From Accumulibacter sp031732795 (GTDB taxonomy: Bacteria > Pseudomonadota > Gammaproteobacteria > Burkholderiales > Rhodocyclaceae), in the NCBI GenBank assembly GCA_031732795.1, contig JAVMKC010000077.1, positions 1-64,000 on the forward strand: 64,000 nucleotides of DNA, read 5' to 3'. This document shows positions 17,518 through 27,065 of this stretch, piece after piece. Numbering within the stretch: position 1 is the first letter of the stretch; every line of letters starts with the position of its first letter. The notes beneath the pieces were generated by a model that saw only the letters and a program-made list of their open reading frames with translations, ran no database searches and was not told the origin of the DNA. The translations under genes were made by a program, and so were the position numbers.

Positions 17518-19244
17518 TCCACGTCTGCCGTCGCCGCGTCGCGCCGCGTACCCAATGGCAACTCGAACAGCAAGGACTGCCGTCCCTGCTGGCGCGGATC
17601 TACGCCGGCCGCGGCATCGTCGAGCGTCAGGAACTGGATTACTCCTGGCCGGCGTTATTACCGCCCGCCCGTCTGACGAATGCCGCCGCCGCCGCCGTGC
17701 TGCTCGCCGACGCCATCGCCCGGCACGCCCGGATCCTGATCGTCGCTGACTACGATTGCGACGGCGCCACCGCCTGTGCGGTCGGCATCCGTGCGCTGCG
17801 CGCTTGCGGCGCGCGTGTCGATTATCTGGTGCCGAACCGTTTCACCTGCGGTTATGGATTGTCACCGGATGTCGTCGATCTCGCTGCCGCTCGCCGGCCG
17901 GATCTGATCGTCACCGTCGACAACGGTATCAGCAGCGTCGACGGCGTCGCCCGCGCCAGGCAGTACGGCATTGCCACGCTGATCACCGATCATCATCTGC
18001 CCGGCGAGCACTTGCCCGACGCCGACTGCCTGGTCAACCCTAACCTGCCGTATTGCGATTTTCCGAGCAAAACGCTGGCCGGTGTCGGGGTGATGTTCTA
18101 CGTCATGCTCGCGTTGCGCGCCGAATTACGTTCCCGACAATGGTTTTCCGCCGCCAGTGGACGACAGGAGCCGCGGCTCGCCGAATTACTCGACCTGGTG
18201 GCGCTGGGTACCGTCGCCGACGTCGTCCCGCTCGATCGCAACAACCGCATCCTGGTCAGTCAGGGGCTGCAGCGCATCCGCCAAGGACGGCTGACCCCCG
18301 GCGTCCGCGCCTTGTTCCGCGCCGCAGGCCGTTTGCCGACGCAAGCGACATCGGTTGATCTCGGCTTTTTGATCGGCCCCCGGATCAACGCCGCCGGCCG
18401 CCTCGCCGACATGTCGCTGGGTATCGAGTGCCTGATCACCGATGACGAGAACCGGGCAATGAACATCGCCCAGCAACTCGACACGCTCAACCGCGAACGG
18501 CGGCAGATCGAAGCCGAAATGCAGCAGCAGGCGCTGAACCAGCTAGCCGGCACTCACGGGTCTGTCGACGAACTGGCCAACGACCCGACCGCCGCGCTGA
18601 CCTTGTTCGACGATGAATGGCATCAAGGTGTCGTCGGGCTGGTCGCGGCACGGATCAAGGAGCGGGTGCACCGTCCGGTTTTTGCTTTCGCCCGCGGTGA
18701 AAACGGCGAACTCAAAGGGTCTGGACGCTCGATTCCCGGACTGCATCTGCGTGATGCGCTCGACTTGCTCGCCAAACGCGCCCCGGGTCTGTTGCTCCGG
18801 TTCGGGGGACATGCCATGGCCGCCGGGGTCACCGTGCGCGAAAACGATCTGCCGATATTTCGGGAACTGTTTGCGCAAACGGTCGACCCGCTGCTCTCCC
18901 CGGCCGACCGCACGCGGACATTGGAAACCGACGGCGCTCTGCCAACCGCCTGTTACTCCTTGTCCACCGCCCGCCTGCTCGACAGCGAGGTCTGGGGGCA
19001 ACACTTCCCCGGACCGCTGTTCGACGATGAATTCATCGTCGACAGCCAGCGGATTCTCAAGGACAAACATCTCAAGCTGCGCCTGCGCAAAGGCGCTCAA
19101 GCCGTAGACGCCATCCAGTTCAATTTTAAGAAGCCCCCGGGATCGACGATCCATGCCGTCTATCGGCTGGCGATCAACGAATTCAACGGTGTGCAATCCG
19201 CGCAGTTGATGATCGAGCATCTGGAGAACATCGACGCTTGCTGA
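17514..19244 (+). CDS. recJ: Single-stranded-DNA-specific exonuclease RecJ
   Basis: 5'-3' ssDNA exonuclease of RecF-pathway recombination, base-excision and mismatch repair. A DHH phosphoesterase of 576 aa. The DHH-core motifs are visible in order: LIVADYDCDGATAC (motif I), VTVDNGISSVDGV, ITDHHLPGEHLPDADCLVNP (motif III, DHH) and LVALGTVADVVPLD (motif IV). A DHHA1 segment with LLRFGGHAMAAGVTV and a C-terminal OB-like domain follow. The ATG at 17514 overlaps the rpfE stop; the upstream open frame lies inside rpfE. Convergent with the tonB-like ORF, 35 bp apart. Confidence 0.96.
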   Translation: MIHVCRRRVAPRTQWQLEQQGLPSLLARIYAGRGIVERQELDYSWPALLPPARLTNAAAAAVLLADAIARHARILIVADYDCDGATACAVGIRALRACGARVDYLVPNRFTCGYGLSPDVVDLAAARRPDLIVTVDNGISSVDGVARARQYGIATLITDHHLPGEHLPDADCLVNPNLPYCDFPSKTLAGVGVMFYVMLALRAELRSRQWFSAASGRQEPRLAELLDLVALGTVADVVPLDRNNRILVSQGLQRIRQGRLTPGVRALFRAAGRLPTQATSVDLGFLIGPRINAAGRLADMSLGIECLITDDENRAMNIAQQLDTLNRERRQIEAEMQQQALNQLAGTHGSVDELANDPTAALTLFDDEWHQGVVGLVAARIKERVHRPVFAFARGENGELKGSGRSIPGLHLRDALDLLAKRAPGLLLRFGGHAMAAGVTVRENDLPIFRELFAQTVDPLLSPADRTRTLETDGALPTACYSLSTARLLDSEVWGQHFPGPLFDDEFIVDSQRILKDKHLKLRLRKGAQAVDAIQFNFKKPPGSTIHAVYRLAINEFNGVQSAQLMIEHLENIDAC

Positions 19245-19279
19245 TCGTTCAAGCTCGTCTCGACACGCCGTTTCACCGG

Positions 19280-20152
19280 TCAATAATGCGCTTTGCCGCT
19301 GGTCGGCGTCGGGCGATTGAGCACTGAAAAATCAACTTCAACCCTCATCTGACTCTTCACCGGCCGGCCACCGCGCAAAGCCGGTGAAAAACGCGCCCGG
19401 GAAAACGCAGAGATCGCCGCCTGCTCGAAAAACCCTGACGGTATCGCCTGACTGACCAGGACCTCCCGAACGACGCCGTATTCGTCGATGAACAATTGCA
19501 AAACCACCCGTCCCGATTGTCCTCCCGCTGACTCGGGGTACTCGATGACGATTTCGGACAACGGCCCGGCCTTGCTGTCGAGCAGGGAAGTCGGCAAATA
19601 GCCGGCACGTCTGGCGGCCGCTTCCACCGTTTCCTGGGACGGCAAGGCATCAGGACTGTCGGCGGCCGTGGCAGGTGGGGCGGGAGGTGCGGGAGAGGTG
19701 GGAGGGGCAGGAGACGGTGGCCTGAACGCCGCATCGGGCTGAGCCGGCGCCATACGTACGGCTTGCTCGACGACGTGATCGGCAACGACAGGGAGCGGCG
19801 TTTCTGCCACCTTCTCGGGTAGCGGCGTTTGGTTGTTGGGGTGGATTTCTGCTCTCGGAATCGCTGGGTCGCTGGTCGTCAGAGAAGGCGATGGCTCGAT
19901 GACAACCGGCTCCACTGGCGACAAGACACGTTGCGACGCTTGCAACCGTCCATTCAGTCGCAAGGTCGCTTTTGCGACCGCCAAACTCTCACCCGTGGCG
20001 AAAGGATCTCCACCACCGACGTGTCCCGGCCCGCTCAGCAAAACCAAGAGCATCAGGTGCAGCCCCAGCGAGCCGACGAGCGCCAGGCGCAAACGACATC
20101 CGAAAAAAACCGGGCGGATCGAATCCGCCCGGTCTGCGCAGCGAAAATTCAT
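19280..20152 (-). CDS. TonB-family protein (energy transducer-like)
   Basis: A membrane helix (RLALVGSLGLHLMLLVLLSG, about residues 22-41) is followed by a long Pro/Ala-rich periplasmic stretch (PPSPAPPTSPAPPAPP) and a C-terminal TonB domain (VVLQLFIDEYGVVREVLVSQ ... FSRARFSPALRGGRPVKSQM). This is the plan of a protein that links the inner membrane to an outer-membrane partner. The first in-frame ATG (20152) lies 22 bp after the pilY1 stop, but codons 7-17 coincide with a perfect terminator hairpin (20103-20132). The true start may therefore lie lower, for example a TTG near residue 20. No exbB/exbD is adjacent. Confidence 0.85.
   Translation of the reverse strand: MNFRCADRADSIRPVFFGCRLRLALVGSLGLHLMLLVLLSGPGHVGGGDPFATGESLAVAKATLRLNGRLQASQRVLSPVEPVVIEPSPSLTTSDPAIPRAEIHPNNQTPLPEKVAETPLPVVADHVVEQAVRMAPAQPDAAFRPPSPAPPTSPAPPAPPATAADSPDALPSQETVEAAARRAGYLPTSLLDSKAGPLSEIVIEYPESAGGQSGRVVLQLFIDEYGVVREVLVSQAIPSGFFEQAAISAFSRARFSPALRGGRPVKSQMRVEVDFSVLNRPTPTSGKAHY
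20103..20132 (-). terminator. Intrinsic terminator after pilY1, inside the 5' end of the tonB-like ORF
   Basis: On the minus strand a perfect 10-bp stem (CCGGGCGGAT / ATCCGCCCGG) with a 3-nt loop is followed directly by seven T residues. It lies 43 bp past the pilY1 stop codon. The structure is textbook rho-independent; its position inside the next annotated frame is odd. Confidence 0.82.
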
Positions 20153-20174
20153 CGCTGAGATGAAGCGCCGCTTG

Positions 20175-23100
20175 TCAATCGATGACTTCTCGCCAACTGA
20201 CGCGCTTTCCAGAGAGCGGAAGGACGGTTATCGGAATTGGATAAGAACCAGATTCACCACTCGCTCCGGTAACATCGTCTTTGATCGTTCCATCTGTCTG
20301 GCGGATGATCGTATTGCCGACGCCGAGTGTGGAATCGAAGCGACGGGACGTTGCTTCATCGGCCGAAGTCACGACCGCCATACCGGTTCGGAAATCGAAA
20401 AAGTTCACCCAACCGTAGCCGCCAGTGCTGCACACCGACGTACTCGGCACATTGCTGAGAAAGACGATGGTCCCCATTTGCAGTTGCGGAGCGACATTGA
20501 CCCGCTCACCGCTATCGGGCAGATCGATGACCCAACCATTGGTGCCGGTACACGTGCCAGCACAAGCGGTGGTACGGTACGCACTGGCTCCCTGACCGAC
20601 CTGAGTGAATTGCAACTGGTTCAAACTGCCCCGCAAGTCGCCATATACCGGGGAACCAGCCAGCGGATCGCGAATCCCGTAAAGCGACTGCAGTTGGGTA
20701 TCGGCCAAATCGCCAACTCCCAACAGCCGGCCGGTACCGGCAAAGACCCACGGTTTACCATTGATTTCACCGAGCTCGAGCCGGGTGCTGATCGGCTGCG
20801 GAGTACCCGTCGGGGTTCTGGCCGTCCCCAACAAGGTCGCCTCGAGTCCTGAAGGAGCCAAGTTGTCATTGATGTCGAATCGCCAGATATTGCCCAGCAG
20901 ATCGCCACCGTATACCCGGACACTGGTATTGTTGATACTGGCGTCATCGACGAAATTGGTCAAATGAGTCAGCCCACTCGGCGCTGACGCACTACCCGCA
21001 TTGGTGGAAATTTTGGCGATCAGCGTGCCATTCGCGGCATTGAGGACGTAGAGATAGCCCTGTCCATCCCCTGTCAGGCTCGGCGAATTGACGTTGTTCA
21101 TCCCCGAGGAAACCATTACCACCCAACGGCCATCCTGCAGTTTGGAGATGATCGGCCGGCCGTAACTGTAACCGACATGACAGTCGCCACTGGCAGTCGC
21201 GCTGCCGTCCCAACATGTACTGCTCCAACCAAATTCCCATAATGCCCTGGGATGGGCCGGATCAGTGATGTCGAGAGCATAATAGCCTTTACCCCCTTTG
21301 TTGAGGCCACCGACCAGAATCGTCTTCCATGCCGGTGAACCGCCAGTTCCGGCATTGGCATCGATATCGGCAACCGACGGATTGCCATCGACGTAGAACT
21401 GGTGCGTATTGGAATAATTGTTGTCGGCCAGTTTGAACAGCCGCGGCAATACCAGCCGTGGAATGTGCGCCCACAATTCCTCGCCACTGCTGGCGCTCAG
21501 CGCATGCAACATGCCATCGTTGGCGCCGGTATAAAGGACGGTTGATCGACCGGCGTTGGCCGTTTTGAATGCCGCATAGCCACTATCACCGTACGAGGCA
21601 CCGGGTGGACCAACATAGACCGGTTGCGAGCCGACGATATCCCCCAAAGCATGGGTACGGCTACGGTAAAGTGTCGTCAGATCGTTGCTCTTGAAAAGCG
21701 CCGGCCCCTCCAGATTATGGTGACCGCGCAGGAAGTTCACCAGATTGGCACCTTGTGCCGCACTACGCTGATTGACCGTGCCGTTGCTGCCATCGCTCAT
21801 CGCTGCGTACTGACTGAGCTGAGCGACACTGGCGGCGCCGAAATACGCCTGCTCGTCGGCATTCAACCCGGTGGTGGGCTCCCCCGTCGGCTGATTCGCG
21901 GCGTCGCAGGTACTGGTGTTGTAAGTGAAGGGTGTCAGATTGTTCGTCGCCCCGGCACGGAACAGATAAATCGTCCGTCGGTCGCAACCGACGCCGACTT
22001 TGCTGTCGAGCTGCGACTGCGCACTCCAGATAGGCGAGGTGCTGAGTGTGCCGGTCGCCGGGTCGATGGTATTCGCCTTGACATCCCCCACCCATTCCTC
22101 GGTGACAAACGTGGAACTGTAGATAAAATTATTGTTGGCTACCGGTTGCGCGGTTGACACCGAGGCCGCTGAACCGGCCCCCAGCCGGGCCAGCACCCCG
22201 GCCAACGCTTTTTGCAGACCATCGACCACCGCCACCGGATCGTTGGCGCTGAAATATTGACCACGACCGTTGACCGCCGTATGCCAGAAATCGTCGATCG
22301 AGCGCGGATTGCTATACAGTGTTCCATCGGACGCGTAATTGATGGCCGGGTCGGGCCAGACCGGCCAGCGTTTGGGGGTGCAGTTCGGATAGCTCGGGTC
22401 GGTGCTCGGACAGGTATTGTTGCACGCACCGGTGAGCGGATTGCAACGGATGCGCGCGAAATCACCCACGGCATCGAGCTTGTAGGTCGGGCTGTAATTG
22501 AGGGTGCCGGAGACGCCAAGCGCCAGGGTAAACGTGGTCATGTGTTGATGCGTCGCCCGGTCTTCTTCGGGACCGCTGCCTTTGACCCGCACGTCATTGG
22601 GCATGTCTGGTCGAAGGTCGTTCACATAGTAGTACTGCGCCACATCGGCCAGCGAATTATGACTTCCTTGCTCCGCGGGAGTATCCGTCGTACACGGCCA
22701 CTCGCCACAGCCGCTCGGCGGCAGAACTTCGGCAGCACTGGCGTGCGTATCCGACGGAACGGGGCCGAGGGGGGACGCCAGTGCCGAGGCGTCGGGATGG
22801 CAGATACCGTCGACATTGCTCCATTCGCCATAGGTGTAGACCGGGGACGTTTGAGCGGCGACCGTGCCGCCACTCGACGAAGTCGTCGATTGAGACGTTC
22901 GTAGTCGACGTTGGAGCAAGTGTCCGGGCAAGGGGCTGCACGATGTCGTAGTCCAGCCGTTCGATGCCGACGCGGCGCTCGGCACGCAGTTGGCAACTTC
23001 GACCGGCGTGGAGCTTTGCCCGGAACAGGTTACCAGCGTGAAATTATTGCTTGCCGACGGTGATTCAGGCGTGCAACTGCCCACCGGCTGATCGGTAGTG

Positions 23101-26100
23101 ACAACAGGCGCTGGACAGGTGCGGGTCACCCAATTGTTAGCCGATGCGGCGGTCTGGGGGATACAACTGGCAACGGGTTGATTGGTCGTGGTACTGGTAT
23201 TGCAAGTCACTGCGGTGTAATTGTTACCCGAGCTGGCAGCAGCCGGCGTACACGAATCGACCGGGGAGTTGGTGAGCGCATTCACCGTTGAACAAGTCGT
23301 GGTCGTCAACGTGTTGTCGGTTCCCTCTTGGCAGTTGGCCACCGGGACATTGGTAGTCACATTGTCGGTCGAACAAGTCACCGCGACGTAGTTGTTGTAG
23401 TACGTCGGCTCCGCTGGTGTGCAGCTGCTGACCGGAACGTTGGTGGTAACAACCCCTGAACAGGTAATGGTTAGCCATTGATTCGCCTCGCTGGCGATTT
23501 GTGGAACACAAACTCCCGGTATCGGTAAGTTATTGATGACGATTGGTTCTGGGCAAGTGGTGGTAGTCCAATTATTCCCGGCACTGGCGGCCTGCGGGGT
23601 GCAGGAGGCCACTGGCACATTGGAAAGAGTCAGCGTGTTGCAGGAACGACTTACCCAGTCATTGCCGGAACTGGCAGTTTGCGGGGTACAGGACGCCACC
23701 GGCACGTTGGTAGTGGTGATCGGCGTTGGGCAGGTACGCGTGACCCAGTTGTTGGAAGCACTGGCAGTTTGCGGGGTACAGGACGCCACAGGAACGTTGG
23801 TCGTCACGGGGTTGCTGCAAGTAACTGTTGTCCAGTTATTGTCCAAATTGGCGATTTGCGGGGTGCAGGATTCCACCGGTACGTTGGTGGTTGTCGCGTT
23901 CCCGCAGGTAATCGTCGTCCAGTTGTTGTTGGACGAACCGGGTTGCGGCACACAGAACGAAACACCCGTGGTTGAAGTGATGCTACCGCACACGGTTTCT
24001 ACATAACTGTTGCCGGCGGTAGGCGCCACCGGCGTGCAACTGCTGGTAACCGTCGGGCCGCTGAGGATGGTCGGGCCAGTGCAGGTGCGAGTGATGAAAT
24101 TATTGCTCGATGACGCCGTTTGCGGGGTACACGAGGCGACCGGCACATTGTTGGTGGTGATCGGTGTCGGGCAGGTGCGGGTCAGATAATTGTTGGCCGA
24201 AGACGCTGTTTGCGGGGTACACGAGGCAACCGGCACGTTGGTGGTGATCAGCGGCCCAGGACAGGTGGTGGTCGTGTAATTGTTGCTCGCGTCCGGCTCT
24301 TGCGCCATGCAAGTCAGTGTCGGCACGTTGGTATAGGTGGACGTTCCACAGATCGTCGTCGTGTAACTATTCGACGAGCTGGCGGGTTGACTTGTGCAAC
24401 CCGACACTCCAGTAGTGCTGGTCGTGATCGGCGCCGGACAGGTGGTCACCAGATAGGGAATAGACGCCGTCGCAGACGCGGTACCCGACGCGCAACTGGC
24501 CACCGGCACATTCGTCGTGACATTGTCGGTACTACAGGTGATGGTCGTCCAGGCGTTGGCCGCTGAAGCCGTTTGCGGAGTGCAAGTCGCCACCGGAACA
24601 TTGCTGGTGTTAAGTGGTGTCGGACAGGTGGTAGTGGTCCAGTTGTTGCTTTCGGAAGCGCTCGAGGGTGTGCAACTGGTAACGCCGACATTAGTGGTGA
24701 CATTCGGCGAAGGGCAGGTCCGAGTGACATAGTAGTTGTCTGCCGAAGGGCTCTGCGGGGTGCACGAAGCCACCGGAACGTTGGTGGTTGTGACTGGAGT
24801 GCAGGTGGTCACCAGATAGGGAATCGAATCGCCGGCAGCGGCCGTTCCGGCGGTGCAGGAGGCAACCGGTTGATCGGTGGTGACGTTCGCCGTACCGCAG
24901 GTGACCGTCGTCCAGTTATTAGCCGCGCTGGCCGTTTCCGGACTGCAACTGGCCACCGGAACGTTGGTGGTGGTAACCGGGGTGCAGGTAGTGGTGGTAT
25001 ACGCGTTGCTCGCCGAGGCGCTGGCAGCGGCACAGGAGGAAACCGGAATCGGCCCGGTCTCCGCGGGATTGCAGGTCGTCGTCGTGTATTGGTTCTCCGA
25101 GTTGGCCGTCTGCGGCGTGCAACTGCTGACTGCCGCCGGACCCGTGGTTACTGTCGAACAGGAAATGGTTCCCCCAGGTGTACAACTCGGCACCGGGGTA
25201 GTCAATTCGGTTGCCGCGTCGTAAGACAGGATCTGGCTGGTTGCCTGGCTGACGACAACCGTCGACTGGTCAACCCGCGACGTACTGCGCAGGTTCTGCA
25301 CAGTACTCCTGAGAGTTTGGGAGGTACTTTGCAGATTTTGTAGCGTGCTCTGTAGAATTTGATATGTGCTTTGCAGGTTTCGCACCGTGCTTTGAAGAAT
25401 TTGGACGGTGGTTTGCGAAATTTGCGAGGTGTTCTTCAGCACCTGGCTGGTACTTTCCAGGATTTGCGAGGTGCTTTCGGTCGTTTGGCGAGTGGTGACG
25501 GTAGTTTGGCCGCTGGTTTGTTGAGTCTGATTGGTACTCTGGAGTTTTTGCGACGTGCTTTCCAGATTTTGCACCGTGCTCGCCCTGATCTGGGAGGTAT
25601 TCTGTTGAACCAAGCTCAAACTGATCAGATTCTGTTTGGTACTCTGCAGATTTCTGACAGTGCTTCGCAAAAGTTGCGAGGTCGACATGGTCGTCTGCGA
25701 GGTACTTTCCAGATTTTGCAGCGTGCTGCGCAACAGATGGCTGGTCGACAGGTTGGCATAAGGGCTGGCGCAGGCCACCGACTGGTATTGCCACATCTGG
25801 TCGGTAGTCGTGTGCGTAATGTCGGTGCCGCCATCCCAGATCGGTCGCGGTGTCCAGCCGGCGTCGTCGGTCAGGCTGCCGTCTTGCTGGCCGACCAACG
25901 TCACCCCGTCGAGACCGACCGGTCCAACAGTCTCGGCGGCGGTGTTCCAATAACCATCGGTGGTCATGATCGTGAAATTCTGCTGGCAGGAATACTGTAC
26001 CGGATCACCGGTCATGCCAGCATTGATCCCATCCTGTTTGCCGGCATAGTGCCGGCCGACGCGAGCCAGCGCTTCGCGCGAAGGCGATGAACCGCCGGGA

Positions 26101-26954
26101 ACCTGGCTGAACAGCTTGGTATACCACGCGCTGCGTTGCGTACTATCGAAGTCGGCAATCGGCAGATAATTCGCCGTACCGCTCAGATCGGGTCTGACGG
26201 TAATCAGGCCGACCCGATAACTGTCGTTGAGCGCGGAGAAAGCGAGGCTGACTGCGCTTTTCGACAGACTGATGCGGGTCCGATAATACGTGTACCAGGT
26301 GGCGAAGTTCTGCCGTTCGTCGGTGCCGCCTGGGCCGGAAGTGGCTGAGACAAGAACCCGGGTCCAGGTGCCGCCGTTACTGGCTGCCACCGTCGTTCCC
26401 TGGTCGACGTCGGTGCACGGCGCTGAGAGATAGTTCTTGGCGCCAGAGACCGAATGAACGTAGTAATAAGCGGGCTGTGCCGGATCGGACACGGTCTGGA
26501 ACTGACGTGTCGAGGTATCGTAGGCACGGAAACCAGTCGCCAGGTTGACTGTCGTTTCATTCGCCGAGTAGTAGTTGTAGCGTGCCGCGTTGAAATTCGG
26601 AGTCGGCAAGGCATTGCCCGAACTGTCCTTGGGCAGCACGTAGGTCTGGTTGGGATTGTAGTAGAGCGTGTTGCACTGAAAGCTTTTGTAACCGATCGGC
26701 ATGTAACCGCTGTTGCTGCCCTCGATTTCGTCCGGCATGTGCGAAAAACGCATGGAATTGGAGGTATCCATCAGCAACATGATGTTCGGCTTGAGCAACG
26801 AGGAGGTCGAGTTGAAGAACGGCGCATCAGCCAGATCGGTCAGCGCCGCATGGGCAAGACTCAATGAGCCGAATAGCAACAAACCGGTCAGACACCGCCA
26901 GGTGACGGATGATGCTGAAGGAGTGCAAAAGACAGAGTTCTTCGCAATGTTCAT
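20175..26954 (-). CDS. pilY1: Giant type IV pilus tip protein PilY1 (2259 aa) with two repeat arrays
   Basis: Tip-associated adhesin and assembly factor of type IV pili. The start is the ATG at 26954, with AAGGAGA seven bases upstream; a signal peptide ends ...SLSLAHA/ALTDLADAPFF. The N-terminal von Willebrand A-like part carries the MIDAS motif MDTSNSM and the segment FTIMTTDGYWNT. The C-terminal ~800 residues are the conserved PilY1 beta-propeller domain (starts near LADVAQYYYVNDLRPDMP; IYSSTFVTEEWVGDVKA; VLYTGANDGMLHALSASSGE). Between them sit about 950 extra residues: a Ser/Thr/Gln heptad array (25225-25757) and a Cys-containing array (22920-25205). Usual PilY1 is about 1000-1600 aa. Sixth gene of the minor-pilin operon. 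Confidence 0.93.
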   Translation of the reverse strand: MNIAKNSVFCTPSASSVTWRCLTGLLLFGSLSLAHAALTDLADAPFFNSTSSLLKPNIMLLMDTSNSMRFSHMPDEIEGSNSGYMPIGYKSFQCNTLYYNPNQTYVLPKDSSGNALPTPNFNAARYNYYSANETTVNLATGFRAYDTSTRQFQTVSDPAQPAYYYVHSVSGAKNYLSAPCTDVDQGTTVAASNGGTWTRVLVSATSGPGGTDERQNFATWYTYYRTRISLSKSAVSLAFSALNDSYRVGLITVRPDLSGTANYLPIADFDSTQRSAWYTKLFSQVPGGSSPSREALARVGRHYAGKQDGINAGMTGDPVQYSCQQNFTIMTTDGYWNTAAETVGPVGLDGVTLVGQQDGSLTDDAGWTPRPIWDGGTDITHTTTDQMWQYQSVACASPYANLSTSHLLRSTLQNLESTSQTTMSTSQLLRSTVRNLQSTKQNLISLSLVQQNTSQIRASTVQNLESTSQKLQSTNQTQQTSGQTTVTTRQTTESTSQILESTSQVLKNTSQISQTTVQILQSTVRNLQSTYQILQSTLQNLQSTSQTLRSTVQNLRSTSRVDQSTVVVSQATSQILSYDAATELTTPVPSCTPGGTISCSTVTTGPAAVSSCTPQTANSENQYTTTTCNPAETGPIPVSSCAAASASASNAYTTTTCTPVTTTNVPVASCSPETASAANNWTTVTCGTANVTTDQPVASCTAGTAAAGDSIPYLVTTCTPVTTTNVPVASCTPQSPSADNYYVTRTCPSPNVTTNVGVTSCTPSSASESNNWTTTTCPTPLNTSNVPVATCTPQTASAANAWTTITCSTDNVTTNVPVASCASGTASATASIPYLVTTCPAPITTSTTGVSGCTSQPASSSNSYTTTICGTSTYTNVPTLTCMAQEPDASNNYTTTTCPGPLITTNVPVASCTPQTASSANNYLTRTCPTPITTNNVPVASCTPQTASSSNNFITRTCTGPTILSGPTVTSSCTPVAPTAGNSYVETVCGSITSTTGVSFCVPQPGSSNNNWTTITCGNATTTNVPVESCTPQIANLDNNWTTVTCSNPVTTNVPVASCTPQTASASNNWVTRTCPTPITTTNVPVASCTPQTASSGNDWVSRSCNTLTLSNVPVASCTPQAASAGNNWTTTTCPEPIVINNLPIPGVCVPQIASEANQWLTITCSGVVTTNVPVSSCTPAEPTYYNNYVAVTCSTDNVTTNVPVANCQEGTDNTLTTTTCSTVNALTNSPVDSCTPAAASSGNNYTAVTCNTSTTTNQPVASCIPQTAASANNWVTRTCPAPVVTTDQPVGSCTPESPSASNNFTLVTCSGQSSTPVEVANCVPSAASASNGWTTTSCSPLPGHLLQRRLRTSQSTTSSSGGTVAAQTSPVYTYGEWSNVDGICHPDASALASPLGPVPSDTHASAAEVLPPSGCGEWPCTTDTPAEQGSHNSLADVAQYYYVNDLRPDMPNDVRVKGSGPEEDRATHQHMTTFTLALGVSGTLNYSPTYKLDAVGDFARIRCNPLTGACNNTCPSTDPSYPNCTPKRWPVWPDPAINYASDGTLYSNPRSIDDFWHTAVNGRGQYFSANDPVAVVDGLQKALAGVLARLGAGSAASVSTAQPVANNNFIYSSTFVTEEWVGDVKANTIDPATGTLSTSPIWSAQSQLDSKVGVGCDRRTIYLFRAGATNNLTPFTYNTSTCDAANQPTGEPTTGLNADEQAYFGAASVAQLSQYAAMSDGSNGTVNQRSAAQGANLVNFLRGHHNLEGPALFKSNDLTTLYRSRTHALGDIVGSQPVYVGPPGASYGDSGYAAFKTANAGRSTVLYTGANDGMLHALSASSGEELWAHIPRLVLPRLFKLADNNYSNTHQFYVDGNPSVADIDANAGTGGSPAWKTILVGGLNKGGKGYYALDITDPAHPRALWEFGWSSTCWDGSATASGDCHVGYSYGRPIISKLQDGRWVVMVSSGMNNVNSPSLTGDGQGYLYVLNAANGTLIAKISTNAGSASAPSGLTHLTNFVDDASINNTSVRVYGGDLLGNIWRFDINDNLAPSGLEATLLGTARTPTGTPQPISTRLELGEINGKPWVFAGTGRLLGVGDLADTQLQSLYGIRDPLAGSPVYGDLRGSLNQLQFTQVGQGASAYRTTACAGTCTGTNGWVIDLPDSGERVNVAPQLQMGTIVFLSNVPSTSVCSTGGYGWVNFFDFRTGMAVVTSADEATSRRFDSTLGVGNTIIRQTDGTIKDDVTGASGESGSYPIPITVLPLSGKRVSWREVID
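22920..25205 (-). repeat. Tandem protein repeat in PilY1: ~26 units of 27-32 aa with two Cys each
   Basis: Units follow the pattern CTPQTASAxNNWTTxTC, then about ten residues ending TTNVPVAS. I count about 26 consecutive copies, nearly all with one Cys at the start and one about 13-17 residues later. Copies vary (for example CMAQEPDASNNYTTTTC, CVPQIASEANQWLTITC, and short forms lacking 2-4 residues), so it is an old, diverged array rather than a recent expansion. Individual DNA units are about 84-93 bp. Confidence 0.9.
25225..25757 (-). repeat. Heptad repeat in PilY1: ~25 units of STxQxLx
   Basis: About 25 back-to-back seven-residue units, such as STVQNLE, STSQKLQ, STYQILQ, STLQNLQ and STSQTLR, each coded by 21 bp. 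Ser-Thr at positions 1-2 and Gln at 4 are nearly invariant, while positions 5-7 vary around N/I/T-L-x. Lies between the N-terminal VWA-like domain and the Cys-repeat array. Confidence 0.92.
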
Positions 26955-27065
26955 CGATTTTCTCCTTGGCGTTTGCTTACAAAACAAGCGCCATCCTACA
27001 AAGGTGCACCCCAGACGGAAGGCACAAACGAGTTGTCGCCGTCCAGAATGCATTTCCAATACCGC

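Noticed and set aside
22920..25757. Repeats in pilY1 as a second CRISPR or an assembly artefact
   Set aside because: The repeats stay in frame over 2.8 kb, vary at the amino-acid level in a coding-like way and are joined to normal PilY1 domains on both sides.
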